Source: Pseudisothecium myosuroides | Taxonomy: Eukaryota > Streptophyta > Bryopsida > Hypnales > Lembophyllaceae | Assembly: GCA_951799445.1 (NCBI GenBank) | Contig: OX637296.1 | Coordinates: forward strand, 11,098,001-11,162,000 | DNA length: 64,000 nucleotides | Reading direction: 5' to 3' | Shown: one piece after another, positions 12,216 to 23,850 of the stretch | How positions within the stretch are numbered: position 1 is the first letter of the stretch | Layout: each line of letters opens with the position of its first letter | Notes under the pieces: model-generated | What the model was told of the DNA's origin: nothing | Seen by the model: only the letters and a program-made list of their open reading frames with translations | The model's database searches: none | Position numbers and translations under genes: made by a program

Positions 12216-13391
12216 TTATCTTCCTTGTCTTTCAAGGAAGACCGCATAGCTTGCTAACATAATAAGAACACATGTAATCTTGATTGTTTTAAATTTAAAA
12301 TATGCAATCTTCACAACTTCAATTAACTCATTAATCGTTGCTAGAGCTTTGCAAAGCTGCTCAACTTCAATAGCTTTGAAGAATTCAAGGTCCAAGACAT
12401 TAAAATCAAGACTGTTCAAAGGTTGACATCTCAGCGATGTATTAAAACTGTTCACATGTCTCAATGTAAGAATGGCATCATCATTTACTTTTGCATGTGG
12501 CTTTGCATTGGCTTGTTGGATGTAGATGGGAAGCTTTCTTGTTCCAGCATGCCACTTTTCTTTTATTGTAGGAATCACTTTCTTGATGATGAGCTTTCCA
12601 TACTCTCAATTGACCTCATACGTCTTTTCACTAGCATTTCCCGCAATCAATTCTTGAAGATTGCATTATTGGCTCTTTTCAAACAACAGGCCAAAGTCCA
12701 GTGAGCCCATTAAACATTGTCTTAAGGTGTAGTTTACAGTTCCAGATTACAGTGCAACTTGACAATTGCAACAAAGAACATGACTTTTGTTGTGTATTGC
12801 TTGCTCTTGATGAATCACTCTAAGACAAATTGCTTCAGAATGATGTAGTACATGTCTTTGCATTTTGTCAAAAAACACACTTTTCATCAAGATGAACAGC
12901 GTCCTCTATGTTATAGAATGTTTATGTTCCCATCTTCAACATTGATAGAACAAACCATACGCGTTTCAGCTTGTTTGCTTTTATCAATAATGGTTAGACT
13001 CCATGGAATCTCTATAGCAGTAGAAAACGTCCTCAAATCTTGCCTTTCTCACAAAGGAACTTACATAATCGTTGTTTACAGAGCGTCACAACCCATCACC
13101 TTTCAAACTAAGTTGACCATGATGTGGGACAAAACATTGGCGGAGGCTTATCCATCTTTGAGGCTCCTTTGTACTCGCCTTCAAATTTGTGATATGCTCT
13201 TTCAAGGACATGACAGTTTCAAATTGCCTTGCAATATTGGTCATTGCCCCTTTTGGAAGTATTTTGTTGTTTGATAGCTCCAACAATCTTTGAAGCACAC
13301 CTTCTTGTTCCACATTAGTGAGATTACAATTTCTTGCTACTCTAAGCACCATGGTGGGAGCAAAAAAATTAGCAACACAATGCGGAAACAA
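12216..13391 (-). pseudogene. Plant mariner-like (DD39D) transposase remnant
   Basis: Three recognisable parts lie in order on the minus strand. First is an N-terminal helix-turn-helix-like block (13391-13086) with LTNVEQEGVLQRLLELS and KGAMTNIARQF. Next is a first catalytic Asp in 'HLDEK' (Asp codon 12888-12886), where the reading frame is shifted. Last is a C-terminal block (12578-12216) with YIQQANAKPH and CQPLNSLDFNVLDLEFF, matching the plant mariner QQDNA and PPNSPDFNVLDLGFF motifs. The Asp of QQDNA is Ala (codon 12512-12510), so the second catalytic residue is lost. The parts are in different frames with stops between them. The family match is clear and the gene is dead. A CTCCCTCC terminus lies just beyond its 3' end. 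Confidence 0.75.
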
Positions 13392-13998
13392 CTACAATCA
13401 ACAACAAAACAAAATCAATACGGAATAACAAAAGAGGTTTGATAGTGAAACAAAATTAATATCAAAAAACATTCTTTACATATTCTCTTTGAGTAAATAA
13501 ATGTAACCCTTGCTTATTCATCCCGTCAACCCTGAACATTATGATCTAAGCAAAAAATTCAAGATCACTAGGAAATGATCATATTAACCCCTAAAGGACC
13601 AGCGTGCTGATTTTGGCAACATAATTTTTTTGGGCAGGTATGTGTGAGTGAAGATTTGCATATTTTAGGCTGAAATTTTAATACAAGATGTGGGCAAGGA
13701 ATATCTTCCATGTCCACTAATTTTCATTGAATTTGAGCATACAAGTAAAAAATTATGACAAAAAAGGTTGTTTCAATCTTAACTAGGACAGGACGAGCAG
13801 GAATACTTACACTACACTCAAAATTTTCAGAAAGTGCCTACAACTGTAAAGGAAGTGGAGAGGGCAAGGTTCTAGAACATAAGATGGCTGGGTCTCAAAT
13901 TGGGTTTGGGCTGACATACTGCAGACCAAGTAAATGCTCAAAGGCATTTTCATTTACAGTAAAGTCTCCTTTATTTGAATAAAAAATATTTAAATAAA

Positions 13999-14306
13999 TA
14001 TTCTCAATTTGGACTGTGTTCCCAACTGAGAAGAGGAGTTTTTTATGTACACTTGGGGTGGTAGGAGGAGTCCCAACCCATGTGGGACAAATGTGAGCTT
14101 GAATGAGGAGGAGCTTCAATGAAAATTTATTTTTCAATATGAAAAATAAATTTGAAATTTTGAAAAACTATTTTTCATATTTAAAAACAAATTTTTAATG
14201 GAGCTCCTCCTTGTTCAAGCTCACATATGTCCCACATAGATTGGAACTCCTCCTACCACCCCAAGTGTACATAAAGAACTCTTCTTCTCAGTTGGGAACA
14301 CAAACC
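13999..14306. repeat. Foldback repeat, long inverted arms
   Basis: The arms at about 14021-14116 and 14199-14300 are imperfect inverted copies. Each carries a block reading GGGGTGGTAGGAG and a CCCATGTGGGAC-like block. The loop is AT-rich. Related blocks occur at 14340-14475, 19555-19600 and 42180-42225, so this is a dispersed foldback family. Confidence 0.65.
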
Positions 14307-14339
14307 AAGTTACATACACTTGGAAATACATAACTCACT

Positions 14340-14475
14340 ACATACATTTCGAGTGATAGGAGTTAGAACAACCCATGTGGAATATTTAAATTATAATTAG
14401 TAGAAGCTTCTACTAATTCTAATTTAAATATCCCACATGGGTTGTTCTAAGTCCTACCACTCCATTTGTGTATAG
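14340..14475. repeat. Short near-perfect palindrome, same foldback family
   Basis: The inverted arms around 14348-14402 and 14406-14463 meet at a central AAGCTT and carry ACAACCCATGTGG and the inverse CCACATGGGTTGT. It lies directly beside the larger foldback. It may be a second, smaller copy or the centre of a rearranged one. Confidence 0.6.
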
Positions 14476-15170
14476 TGAGCTTCTTTTCTCCATTAAAACT
14501 TGAAACAACTTCAATACAATTCAAGCAAATTGAGGTAGTTCATAAAGAATTGAAAGATTAAATGCTAATAATCTAAAGCCTAGTCAATGGAGGTAGAAGC
14601 CACCTCCCTCGAAGAAAGAGCCTCACCACCTGCCATGCACAAGCTCTTCATTACCAAAGTACTTGGTGGTAATGGTGGGTTGGAATTTGGCCGGGTTTTA
14701 GATTAAGACAGTGATTTTGGAAGGAGGTGCCCCTAATTTACCAATTGCCCTAGCTTACGGTGCAGCCCAATCTCAATCTAGCTTCTCAAATGTTGAGATT
14801 CAAAATTTTTGGTGGTCCAAAAATATTTTGTGGTAGAGAAGAGGCTCATGAAGGTTTTCACCTTTCACTTTTCTTGGAAAAATTTCCATGAAGAAGATAT
14901 AAAATTTCAAAAGGTTACCCATGTTTGGCTGTTTTTGTCTATTTAGTGAATACATTGCAATTTTTTCCTACATGTTGTACATTTTGAAATGATTTGAAAA
15001 TTTTCAGAGATCTTACTAACTTTGCGTGAAGAGTGAATCCAAAGAGGCACTACCATTTTGGACATTTTTTCATACAAATGTGACCTTGTGAAGTACAGCT
15101 GTCCAGAATTCTGCAGGGACAAAAAAAATGATGGTTGTCTATTCAAACGCTAATATATTCCAATCCACAT

Positions 15171-16028
15171 TGTCACGTGAGGTAACATCGGGCCCATTCT
15201 ACATCATATTATAGTATTAGATGAACTCCTATAGGAGTTCATCTTAGTTTTAGATGAGTTTCATCTAAATGTTAGAGTTCATCCATCTTAGGGTTATAAT
15301 GCAGAAATTTATTGTTCGGTGCTCAACACTTACTGTCCTACTTACTCAGTTAGCGCAGAAATATAATGATACGTTTGTAGTGGAGCGAGGCTCTGAGGGT
15401 ATCAATTCGCCCTAGCGTTAATCATGTTGGCGGCAGTCGAGTTTGCCAAGGCTCCCTTTGTTGGCCGGCTTGCGGATTCTGCAGGCACTGGTGTTTGTTC
15501 CTGCTAGAAATGGCTGCTGCTGGAGATGGCTGCTGTTAGAAACAACTGAGGTACAACAGGAGGGGATTTATTGAGAGTAGTGTCGTCAAGATTGTTCACA
15601 GAAGAGGCTTATAAAAGTAACACCTGAACCATAATTTAGAGTGATTTGAATTTGCATGAAAAGTTATACAATAGGATTTAAGATGTCAAAAGTGAAGTGG
15701 ATTGATAATCCCATTTTTGAAGAGGTGTTTTTTCAAGAAAAGCAGGTTGTTGAAGAAGAGGTAGTTGTTGAAAGAGAAGTGGTTGTTGTTGAAGGAGAAG
15801 TGGTTGTTGAAGGAGAAGTGGTTGTTGAAGGAGAAGTGGTTGTTGAAGGAGAAGTGGTTGTTGAAGGAGAAGGAACAAGTGCCTTCAAAAGAGAAACTTA
15901 GCAATCTACACACATACAAAGTCAAGCAGCTTTATTTTTGACTCTCTTGTGTTGATTTTGTTTGATGTTTTGATTGACGGTTATAGTTACACGATGTGTT
16001 GTGTATGACGATCTGTAATTACACGACA
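15171..16028. mobile_element. Probable solo LTR or TRIM-type element
   Basis: The segment is 858 bp, beginning TGTCACGTGAGG and ending TTACACGACA, so the ends form a short TGTC/GACA inverted repeat. ACAT flanks both sides (15167-15170 and 16029-16032). It interrupts a TTAA-family element whose sequence resumes on either side, and the related copy near 30460-30475 shows the uninterrupted context. An 18-bp tandem array lies inside. No gag or pol coding is present. A solo LTR fits best. A complete retrotransposon would need two LTR copies, which are not seen. Confidence 0.5.
15745..15880 (+). repeat. 18-bp tandem repeat, open in several frames
   Basis: The unit is GTTGTTGAAGGAGAAGTG, repeated about six times with small changes in the first units. 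It leaves a frame open on the + strand (repeating EGEVVV, 15656-15901) and two on the minus strand. The open frames are a by-product of the repeat and do not indicate a gene. Confidence 0.7.
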
Positions 16029-16203
16029 ACATGGTGAAAATTTTTGAAATTTTTTCCACATCTTTTCAAACTAGCTTACTACAAGATCCTATGGTTACAT
16101 ATGTATAAAAATGTTTTTTTTTCTAAAATTTGGTACTTGTACTAGAAATGACAATTTTAGAGCTTTTTTAGTGAAAATATAGTCAAAGAACTTTAGGGGT
16201 TAA

Positions 16204-18844
16204 ATTGATTAACGTACTTCACTACATTCACAAAAAGAAATCAAACATCAAACAATGCTGAAGTATTCCAAATTCTCTTATAATGCTAATCAACAACAAA
16301 CAAATGTCTACACACGATGCAACAATCAATTGCTTCAAAACAAAGAGGAATAAAGAACCAAGGCTTAGTTCAAGAGATTTTCAATCAAGTCGAAAATGAA
16401 AATTTACACATTGTATAAATTCAAAGGACTAATGATGAGATTGATACTAACTTAGATGTCAAAATTTCATCCATCAGTAGTGAATTTCCTGAGCACTCTT
16501 AACGTTGGCGCATTCAATATCAATCCACACTGTAGGTGCCAAGTAGACAACAACTCCTTCTTATCCATTCTACATACAAACAATATGAAATATTGTCGTC
16601 ACTGCCTATGGCCTAAACCAAAAGTGAAAATCTCTCAAATCTTTGGAATACCAATTCGGAATTGGGCAAGATGTAATTCAGAAACTAATTCTTCCATTTG
16701 CAAATTTACTCAAATCTTACTTCAACACAAAAATAATTTGATCAGATCATTAGAGAAATTTTGGCCTCTCTAGAAGGTAGCTAAGAAGTGCCGAAAGGAA
16801 CCCTTGCATTACATTTATTTTGCATAAGAAGGAACTTTTTCCCTATTCTTGCACTTTGTTATTATTCCGAAATGTCAGAGCATTGGTCTATAAGAATGGG
16901 TATTAAAATAGAGGAAGGTTGTGAAATTAATATTTTGTTTTCAATCGCAATTAACAAAGCCATTGCAAGTATACTCCTCTAACAAACACAGAATAGAAAA
17001 CTCATATATACTCTTTGTCACTGAAGATATTCACATAAAGTGAATCTCACTTTTGTCAAAGATTCCCGGCCTTTCAATAGCTCTATAGAGCTCCCAAATT
17101 AGACTCCGTTGTCAAAATATGATAGCCTTCCAAAGAATCCCAAATTTATCTCATGTATCACCCTTGGTCATCAACCAAGTGAAGCCAAAGTAACTAAATC
17201 ACATTAAAAGGAAAACAAACAATTGACAAAAATTCAAACCACAATTTAACATTTGAAGCCATTTCAAAAGGTTTTAAGGAAACGGGAAAATTCAATTGAT
17301 TATTCTCCAAAGAGGACAAGCGAATAAATTAGAACAGGTACAAACAAGCTTGAAAATAACAAAAATCAACAGAATCCTGTAGTAGAAAATAAATTTTTTA
17401 GATCTTACCCACAAGTCGTTCCACAGATGAAAAGCAAGCAATTTCCATTTAAAAAACAAAATTAGACCATTGCTTCTGATCATCTACTACCTGGTTAAAA
17501 CCCAATGTTCACAAATTTGCAAGTGGGGGAACAAAAATTGATTGTCACCTTCAAGCTTAAGCCCTCAACGTAAAATTTAAAATTTGTCATCTTAAATCAC
17601 TGCAATACCAATTTGATGTGCACAACTTGCAATTCACACAGCAATTAATTCATATATTGTGGCAAATTTGATAACAAAGAAAAAATTTCAAGGGTTATAC
17701 AATAAAAGCCAAAAAGTATTGGGAAAATAATGAGTTGAGATTTTAAACGATTAGTAGTTTCTGAATACAAGCTGCTTACAACAACTTGCATACAAGTTGT
17801 TCACGAGGAATCTAATTTTAAGCTACGTTCACAAAATCTTTACACAGTATAAAGAATATATGGAAAACCAATGCATTATTATGCTCACTGCTCATTTTGG
17901 GTAGGAAATTTTAAACCATCCGGTGATTTATCATATGAAGTTGCAGCCTCAATTTTTCCGCTTTAAGTAGTTCATGCTTGAAACGTGATATTGCCATTTT
18001 TGCAAACCTCTAAGCAAATCAAGAGTTCATCTACTTGTTTGCATTCATTACTTTACTAAATTATCAAATTTTGCCTTAATTGTAGGAAAAGTTTGTCATT
18101 GAACAATCATTTTGGGATGAAAGGAGTAAAAAATTTACATTCATTGCGTTTCATCTCTCAACAATTGAGCATTATGTAGGGGTCACGTGCCTTCCTTCTC
18201 AACAATTAACCTCAAAAGAATGTATAGGTTATTGTTGTGATAGATGCTAGACAAATGTATCCTTGGACTTGTTGACCTTGGATTGAATGTGTATTGCATA
18301 ATCCACTTTTTTCTTTTGTTTTGAGATCACATGTGAACTCTGTAATCCTATTAATAAATGGAGTGACAAGAGCTACATATTTAGTATTGAGTAGTATTGA
18401 ATATCTTCTATGAGCCGTTTAGAGTCAAAGTGTTATACCTCGCTGTTGAATAATATCCTATAGGCTTCAAAAGAATATAGACTATTTTTTTAGAATAGGT
18501 ATTGGTCATTCAATTCTGTAAAGGTTGGTAAATTAAAGCAATTTTTTCTAGTCTCATTGAGATTCAGCACATCAATGATGACATGACTTTGTTGTATTAT
18601 TGATGACATGATTCATCAAAGTAGTTCCAGTAGAGGCGTAGCCTCTTCAACCAATGTAGTAGAATGCATGGGTTTAGATCTAGTGTAGGTGGGAGAGATC
18701 CACTCAACAAGAGCTAGATTTGTTATAAAAAGACTTGGAAGACATTGAGTTCTATAAGAGAACACAACCTAGTTGGGAAAGGCCAATGATTTTGCCTTCA
18801 CAACACAGTCTTTTACTATTGAAAAAGCGTCTTAAAGGAGATGG
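16204..18844. other. AT-rich intergenic DNA
   Basis: Nothing I can support. A 105-codon open frame at 16456-16773 has no recognisable domain. The segment at 18600-18844 continues beyond the CACTA element at 21446, so the two sides were one locus before that insertion. Confidence 0.45.
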
Positions 18845-19384
18845 ATACACTACAAAAAAATGATGGAAAAAACGACTGCAAAAAAAAGTTGAAAAGCAAT
18901 CGTTGTGGACACAATGACTGCAATATGACTCAGGGCCTTGGAGTCGTTGCGGACAAGTCGTTTAGGACAACGACTGCAATCTATTATCACCATCCATTTC
19001 TACCTTGGATGTAGAAATGGATGAAGTGATAAAGAAAGTTGGGCTTAAGGAAATGTCTATAGAGCTGCCATGTGGAAAGCATCTGACATGGACATCTAAA
19101 ATATCTGACGTGGACATCTACGTGGCCAGTCATTTTTTAGTCATTCTGAAGTTATGACTGATCCATGATGAATCTGATGTGGACGGCCATGGAGGAAGTC
19201 GTTTTTGGGTCATTGCAAAGCCATTTTGTAGTCATTTCAGAGTGACGCTTGTTTAGGGTTTAGGTGATGTTGCCGCTAATGTGTCCAATCATTTTTAAGT
19301 TAACATGACGTTTGCAGAAAGGAATGTGGGGCCCATTATCTGGGGAGTAGTCATTCTGTAGTCACATGTCAATACATTCAAAGT

Positions 19385-19480
19385 TTCACAACAATATACC
19401 ATACATAATACACCATATACCATGTACAATACACCACATACTATATACAATACACCATACATCATATACCATACATTGTA
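19385..19480. repeat. Degenerate short tandem repeat (ACACCATA-like)
   Basis: Irregular repeats built on 'ataccatac', 'acaccatat' and 'atacaatac' lie inside the CACTA element. The minus-strand open frame over it (MVYGVLYIV-like repeats) is a by-product. Confidence 0.6.
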
Positions 19481-20289
19481 GTTGGCACGTGTCACATGGC
19501 TTTCAAAGCCACTTAGTGTGTGATTATGAAGATTTGAAATGACAAGCCTTTTATACAAGTGGGGTGGTAGGAGGCAAGACAAACCATGTGGGATATGTAA
19601 AACGCAGGAATTGTGTTACAAGTAATGTTTCAAATCTCATTTAAGCATAGTAGATTAATTTTTTTCAAAAACCTTTGAACTAAAAAAAGTTGGGAAATTA
19701 ACCTCACTTTCATCTCCAAAAATCCATTTTATATTTCGAGCCTCAAATCAAAAGTTATGGACAAATTTGAGAAAGGGATTAGAAAGGATATTTTCTTTTG
19801 ACATTTTCTAACATCCTCTCTAAATTTTGTCTTGCCTTTTTGTATATGACCCATGATGAAAATGTGTTGTAGATGCAAAGGAAGTGTGATTAAAGGTACA
19901 CAGATGTTTGAAAGTGCACAATGCATTACAATGCACAAAGCAACGAAGCAATAATTGATTAGCTGCTCAATAATCAGAGATGTCTCAAGAAGTCATTTTG
20001 CAGTCTCAAGAAGTCATTCTACAACGACACCAGAGAAGCAATGTTGTTGTCCACGTAAGAGGAGAACGGGACTTAACAATTACTTTTAGGACTATGAAAA
20101 CACCTTCCAGCCCTTATGTTGGGACCTCAGGAATATCTATTTTGAATCATAAGAAATGTCTAGAAATATTGCAAAGTTACTAATGCAAATGGACCAAAAT
20201 CATAGCTGTTGTCCTAGTAGGAGTGTAAATGAATCTTAATGTGGATCCCGACAAAGAAAACAATAGACCCCAACAAAACAAAAAGGCCA

Positions 20290-20980
20290 TCGGGGATGCA
20301 TGATTTATAAGAGAAGAAAAGAATAATTTCTTCTTTTTAAAGAAGGTCAAAGAAATAAACTTAAGAAGATAAACAAAGAGTAGAGAAAAGAGAAAGTAAA
20401 AGAAAAGTTTTAAAAAAATGAAGAAGAGAAGAAAAAAGGGAAAAAATGAATAACAAAAAAACAATGTGGCACATAGAAATTTGTTTTTGAAAAAGGGAAG
20501 AAAATGGGGTGAAAAAAATGGAAGAAAAAATGGGGCACAAAATAGAAAAGGTATTGGAAAAAAAGAAGGGGGGGAAAGGAAAATAAAATAGGAAAAAAAA
20601 GTGGACCCAAAATTGGGGAAAAAATAGGAGGAAAAAATGGGGGAAAAAAATGGAAACGAAATAAATAATTTCCAAAAAAATTGACAACTGAAGAATACAA
20701 CAATAGAAAAATAGAAGAAAAGAAGGAAATAGAAAACTAACTCTTTCTCTTTTTGGAAAAAGATTTACAAATCATTTTTGTAATTGAATTATTTTTGGAA
20801 AAGGGAGAACAAGAGATGACATGACTGCAACCCATTTTTCCAAAAAATGGGAAGGAAGACAATTGAATTAAAGGAACAAAATTTTGGAATTTTTTTAAAA
20901 AGGGAATTTTGAAAATCAAAGTAAAATGAGTAAAGAATAGGAGAAGAATATAAAGAAGAAGACAAAATGGAAAGAGAACA
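20290..20980 (+). repeat. Long purine-rich (A/G) tract
   Basis: About 690 bp are overwhelmingly A and G on the + strand, with runs such as GGGGAAAAAA and AAGAAGAGAAG. Minus-strand open frames full of Phe, Leu and Ser here come from composition and are not genes. It lies inside the CACTA element. Confidence 0.75.
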
Positions 20981-21445
20981 ATCTACAATTTTTTTTTAAT
21001 TGGGAATGAACTCGTCCATGCAAAAGACAACGTGAAGTGTTCGATAAAGAAGGTGGTTTTTTCTTTCCAACTCTTTCTGTGAAAACTGCGAATGACTTCA
21101 AATGACTACGCAGGAGTCATTTGAAAGTCATTACAGAGTCATTCCTAAGTAACACGTAGTCGCCCCTGCAGTCAGCTCTTTACTCTGCTGCGACTAGGTC
21201 CCATTCGGTAGATTTCAGGGGGTCCACGTCAAAAGTTCGACGACGCAGTTGATGACAAGCTGCAGATGAAGAGTAGCGATCGTCAATTCCTCATCCCACA
21301 GTCACGCCTGCGACTACAGCACAATTGGGAGGCTGTGAAGCTAACGCCGCTGGTGCAATTAGGGAGCTGTAGTCGTTCTCTAGTCATTGTGGACATGAAG
21401 TTGTTCTTCCCTAGTTGCATATTGGCCCTTTTTCTTGTAGTGATA

Positions 21446-23850
21446 CAAGACATGTGCAAGTAGGGGATATAGAGATGTTGGAACTTTTGAAGTAGAGAGG
21501 GGAAATGTACTCACACTACAACTTTATAGGCGTATCATGAATGATGGAAATTCACATTATAGATTGAATGAATGCATAGAGACTACTTGGATAGTTAGAG
21601 CGGTTGCTGGAAATCCTCACATCCATAAGGCACTACTAGACTCTTTGTACATCCCCCTCAATGTAAGGTAGGGGGCTCATGAAGCATCCCTTTACCAGCA
21701 GTTCGGGGCATTTGACAAGGTCCAGATGTAGGAAAATATTTCTGCTTATTTTTCAGCTGAAGAGAAGACAGAGCAGAATCAAATGCAAGTGGTCTCATAT
21801 TTTTCAAAGCAGGTATGAATTAGTTATGAATTTCTAAAGAAATCTGGTGTAGGTACCTATTTTGGATCGTAGGCCTCGCAAAAAGCATACAGACACATTC
21901 CATAAAAAAGTATGCCATTACCAAAAAGAAACTTTGAGGCATGCAAAAAGTATTACACATGGTTTCAAATTGCGACCTTCAAGAATAAAAAACGGACCCT
22001 ATGCACGATAAGCGTAAGCATTCAAGCCAAAATTTAAGAAAGTCAAATGCGCCTTTACTGTGAGTGCGGAATGAGCAGTTGTGAAGGAATAATCAACTGC
22101 TCTGAACAGAAAAGCAACCACATCTGGCTGTAAAAGCACCCCAACTGAAGACTCGCCCTGTTGCGCTGAGCACAAGTCCTGCATGCATGCAGATTCCGGT
22201 GGATGAATATCCGTCGTTCCTGTGCTCCGTTCGTCCGTAGCCGTTGCGCTCCTCGATAAGGATGAAAGGCAGGTTCTCATAGCAGTTCTTCATCTTCTCC
22301 ATGTGGAGCCCCCGTCCTCTATCGATTCAACTACTCGCGTCCCTGCTTCGGAGCTGCTCAGCGGAGCAAAGTTGCGATGATCAAGTGCAGTGATGATGAA
22401 GATGAGCATAGTAGCTAATCGTCAAGGTGGACCTCCATGTATGCTCCCTTCTTTTTGCTTTTATCGCTGCTCCCTATCTTCATGCTGTGAGTCCGATATT
22501 TTTCTTCTGCTAGCACTTGTTATCAATCTACATCGTCTTTGTCTCTTCATGAAGTCGCTGCTGTTGTTCAATGCAAATAGGTAGTGCATCTCAGATATCT
22601 CCAGTCTGGTACTCGACGGCAATGATACTCGGTTGTTGAACTGTGCTGCACAACATCGGCCTTATGGAGCGTGAAATCAAGTATAAGCTATTATCCTACC
22701 TCTTCCATTCTTCGTGTGGCGTGTCAATCCTTTGTTTTTTGATTCAAGTTCCAGTGTCGTTCTCTCTCCCTAACTCAATGCTTGTGGTTCTTGCAGATGG
22801 TGCTGCTACTAGCACGTGGAGGAAATCTTTGCTGCTAGACGTGGACCTCGAAGGAGATTGAATGTATATTTTTGGACTCCTTTCTTTCCATTCCTGCTTC
22901 GTTGATGTGCAAAACGATGTCTACTACAGACCATTCTCAAGTCAACCTGGTGTTTGAGTACCATCTACTAGGTGTGCAGGTCGCGGTGATTTCTTTTGCC
23001 AACATCAACTTCGCAGAGGCTGCAGGAAAGGTACATTCCCGACCCCTTCTTCGTGTACCTGTCTTGTCAATTTCCATTTTATGAATTAGAAATTGAATTG
23101 TCGTTTGTTGGAAACTTGAAGACTTGGAATCGGTAATGTATGCTCATGCTCGTGCTGAACTTCTAGGTACTCGACATTGCAGCTGCTGGATCTTCAACGT
23201 GTGATCATTTGATAAGGTACCTATTTCTTAACCGGCCCTCTTCTCTACTACTGTGGCATGTCGATCTGCATTCCGTCTCATTGATGCTTTAGAATGGCAC
23301 TTACAAAATGTCAAAAATGAATAAAATGGTACCTTGTTCTGCCTCCTCTAAATGAACCGGATCTGATCTGATCTTGAACATGTTACTTGCAGACTGTCAA
23401 TATACTGGCAATGTCCATGACCATGGCACAATTCTTCTAAGTCATCTTCACACATAGAACTTCACCTCAAATCATTGTTTGACCAATAAGGTAATATTCA
23501 TAAAATCCTATTCCATTCTTCAGTTCTTTTGCATAATGATTTGCAATAAAGTTGTGCATCTTTTGCATTATTGCCTTCTGTCTACCAAAATACTAGTGCC
23601 ACTTCCAACTCTGTCACTAACACACTGCTGTTGCTTACAGGTTTGAATTGCCGAAGTTGAACAAGTAGGGAGATGAGAAAGTACTTATCATTGACATAGG
23701 TAAGTATCTAGATGAATGATGCCAAGTTGGTTGTAAGTAAATAGCAGCATTCTGAGTACCAAGCCAAGGTTTAGGAACTTGTAAGAGCATTGGATAATTA
23801 CTGGTGTTCTCTCCCCATTTTTTTGCCTGTCTCCTAGCAATAGCACGCCT
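21446..23850. other. Intergenic DNA with possible exon remnants
   Basis: GC is higher than in the surrounding repeats from about 22000. Several short stretches look like spliced exons. One is 22980-23030, which follows 'gtgcag', is open as VAVISFANINFAEAAGK and is followed by 'gtac'. Another at about 23167-23216 follows 'ttctag' and reads VLDIAAAGSSTCDHL before 'gtac'. I do not recognise the protein. Reading frames are short and this is probably a decayed or captured host gene. Confidence 0.3.

Larger units (their letters stand above)
13588..16199. mobile_element. TTAA-family MITE broken by nested insertions
   Basis: TTAA at 13584-13587 and 16200-16203 bracket ends CCCCTAAAGGACC (left) and CTTTAGGGG (right). 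Family sequence is present at about 13588-13790, 14870-15170 and 16029-16199. It is interrupted by a foldback-bearing segment (roughly 13.8-14.85 kb) and by a probable solo LTR (15171-16028). Without the insertions the element would be well under 1 kb, as for its relatives. The boundary of the first insertion is approximate. Confidence 0.65.
18848..21442. mobile_element. Non-autonomous CACTA (En/Spm-type) transposon
   Basis: The element is 2595 bp with ends CACTACAAAAAAA at the left and TTTCTTGTAGTG at the right, which are inverted repeats. It is flanked by the 3-bp duplication ATA (18845-18847 and 21443-21445), the length typical of CACTA elements. The subterminal regions repeat short motifs such as CGACTGCA, GTCGTT and AGTCATT in both orientations, as expected for transposase-binding arrays. 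No transposase coding is present. Inside are a copy of the foldback family (about 19555-19800), a tract of ATACACCATA-like repeats (19385-19480) and a long purine-rich tract. Confidence 0.85.

Noticed and set aside
15656..15925. Repetitive EGEVVV protein on + and Gln/Leu or Asn/Phe repeats on minus
   Set aside because: All three frames are open because the 18-bp unit is a multiple of three and has no stops. There is no sign of selection on one frame.
20180..21101. Several minus-strand frames rich in Phe/Leu, like membrane proteins
   Set aside because: They come from the polypurine tract (poly-TTT/CTT codons on the other strand) and lie inside a non-coding CACTA element.
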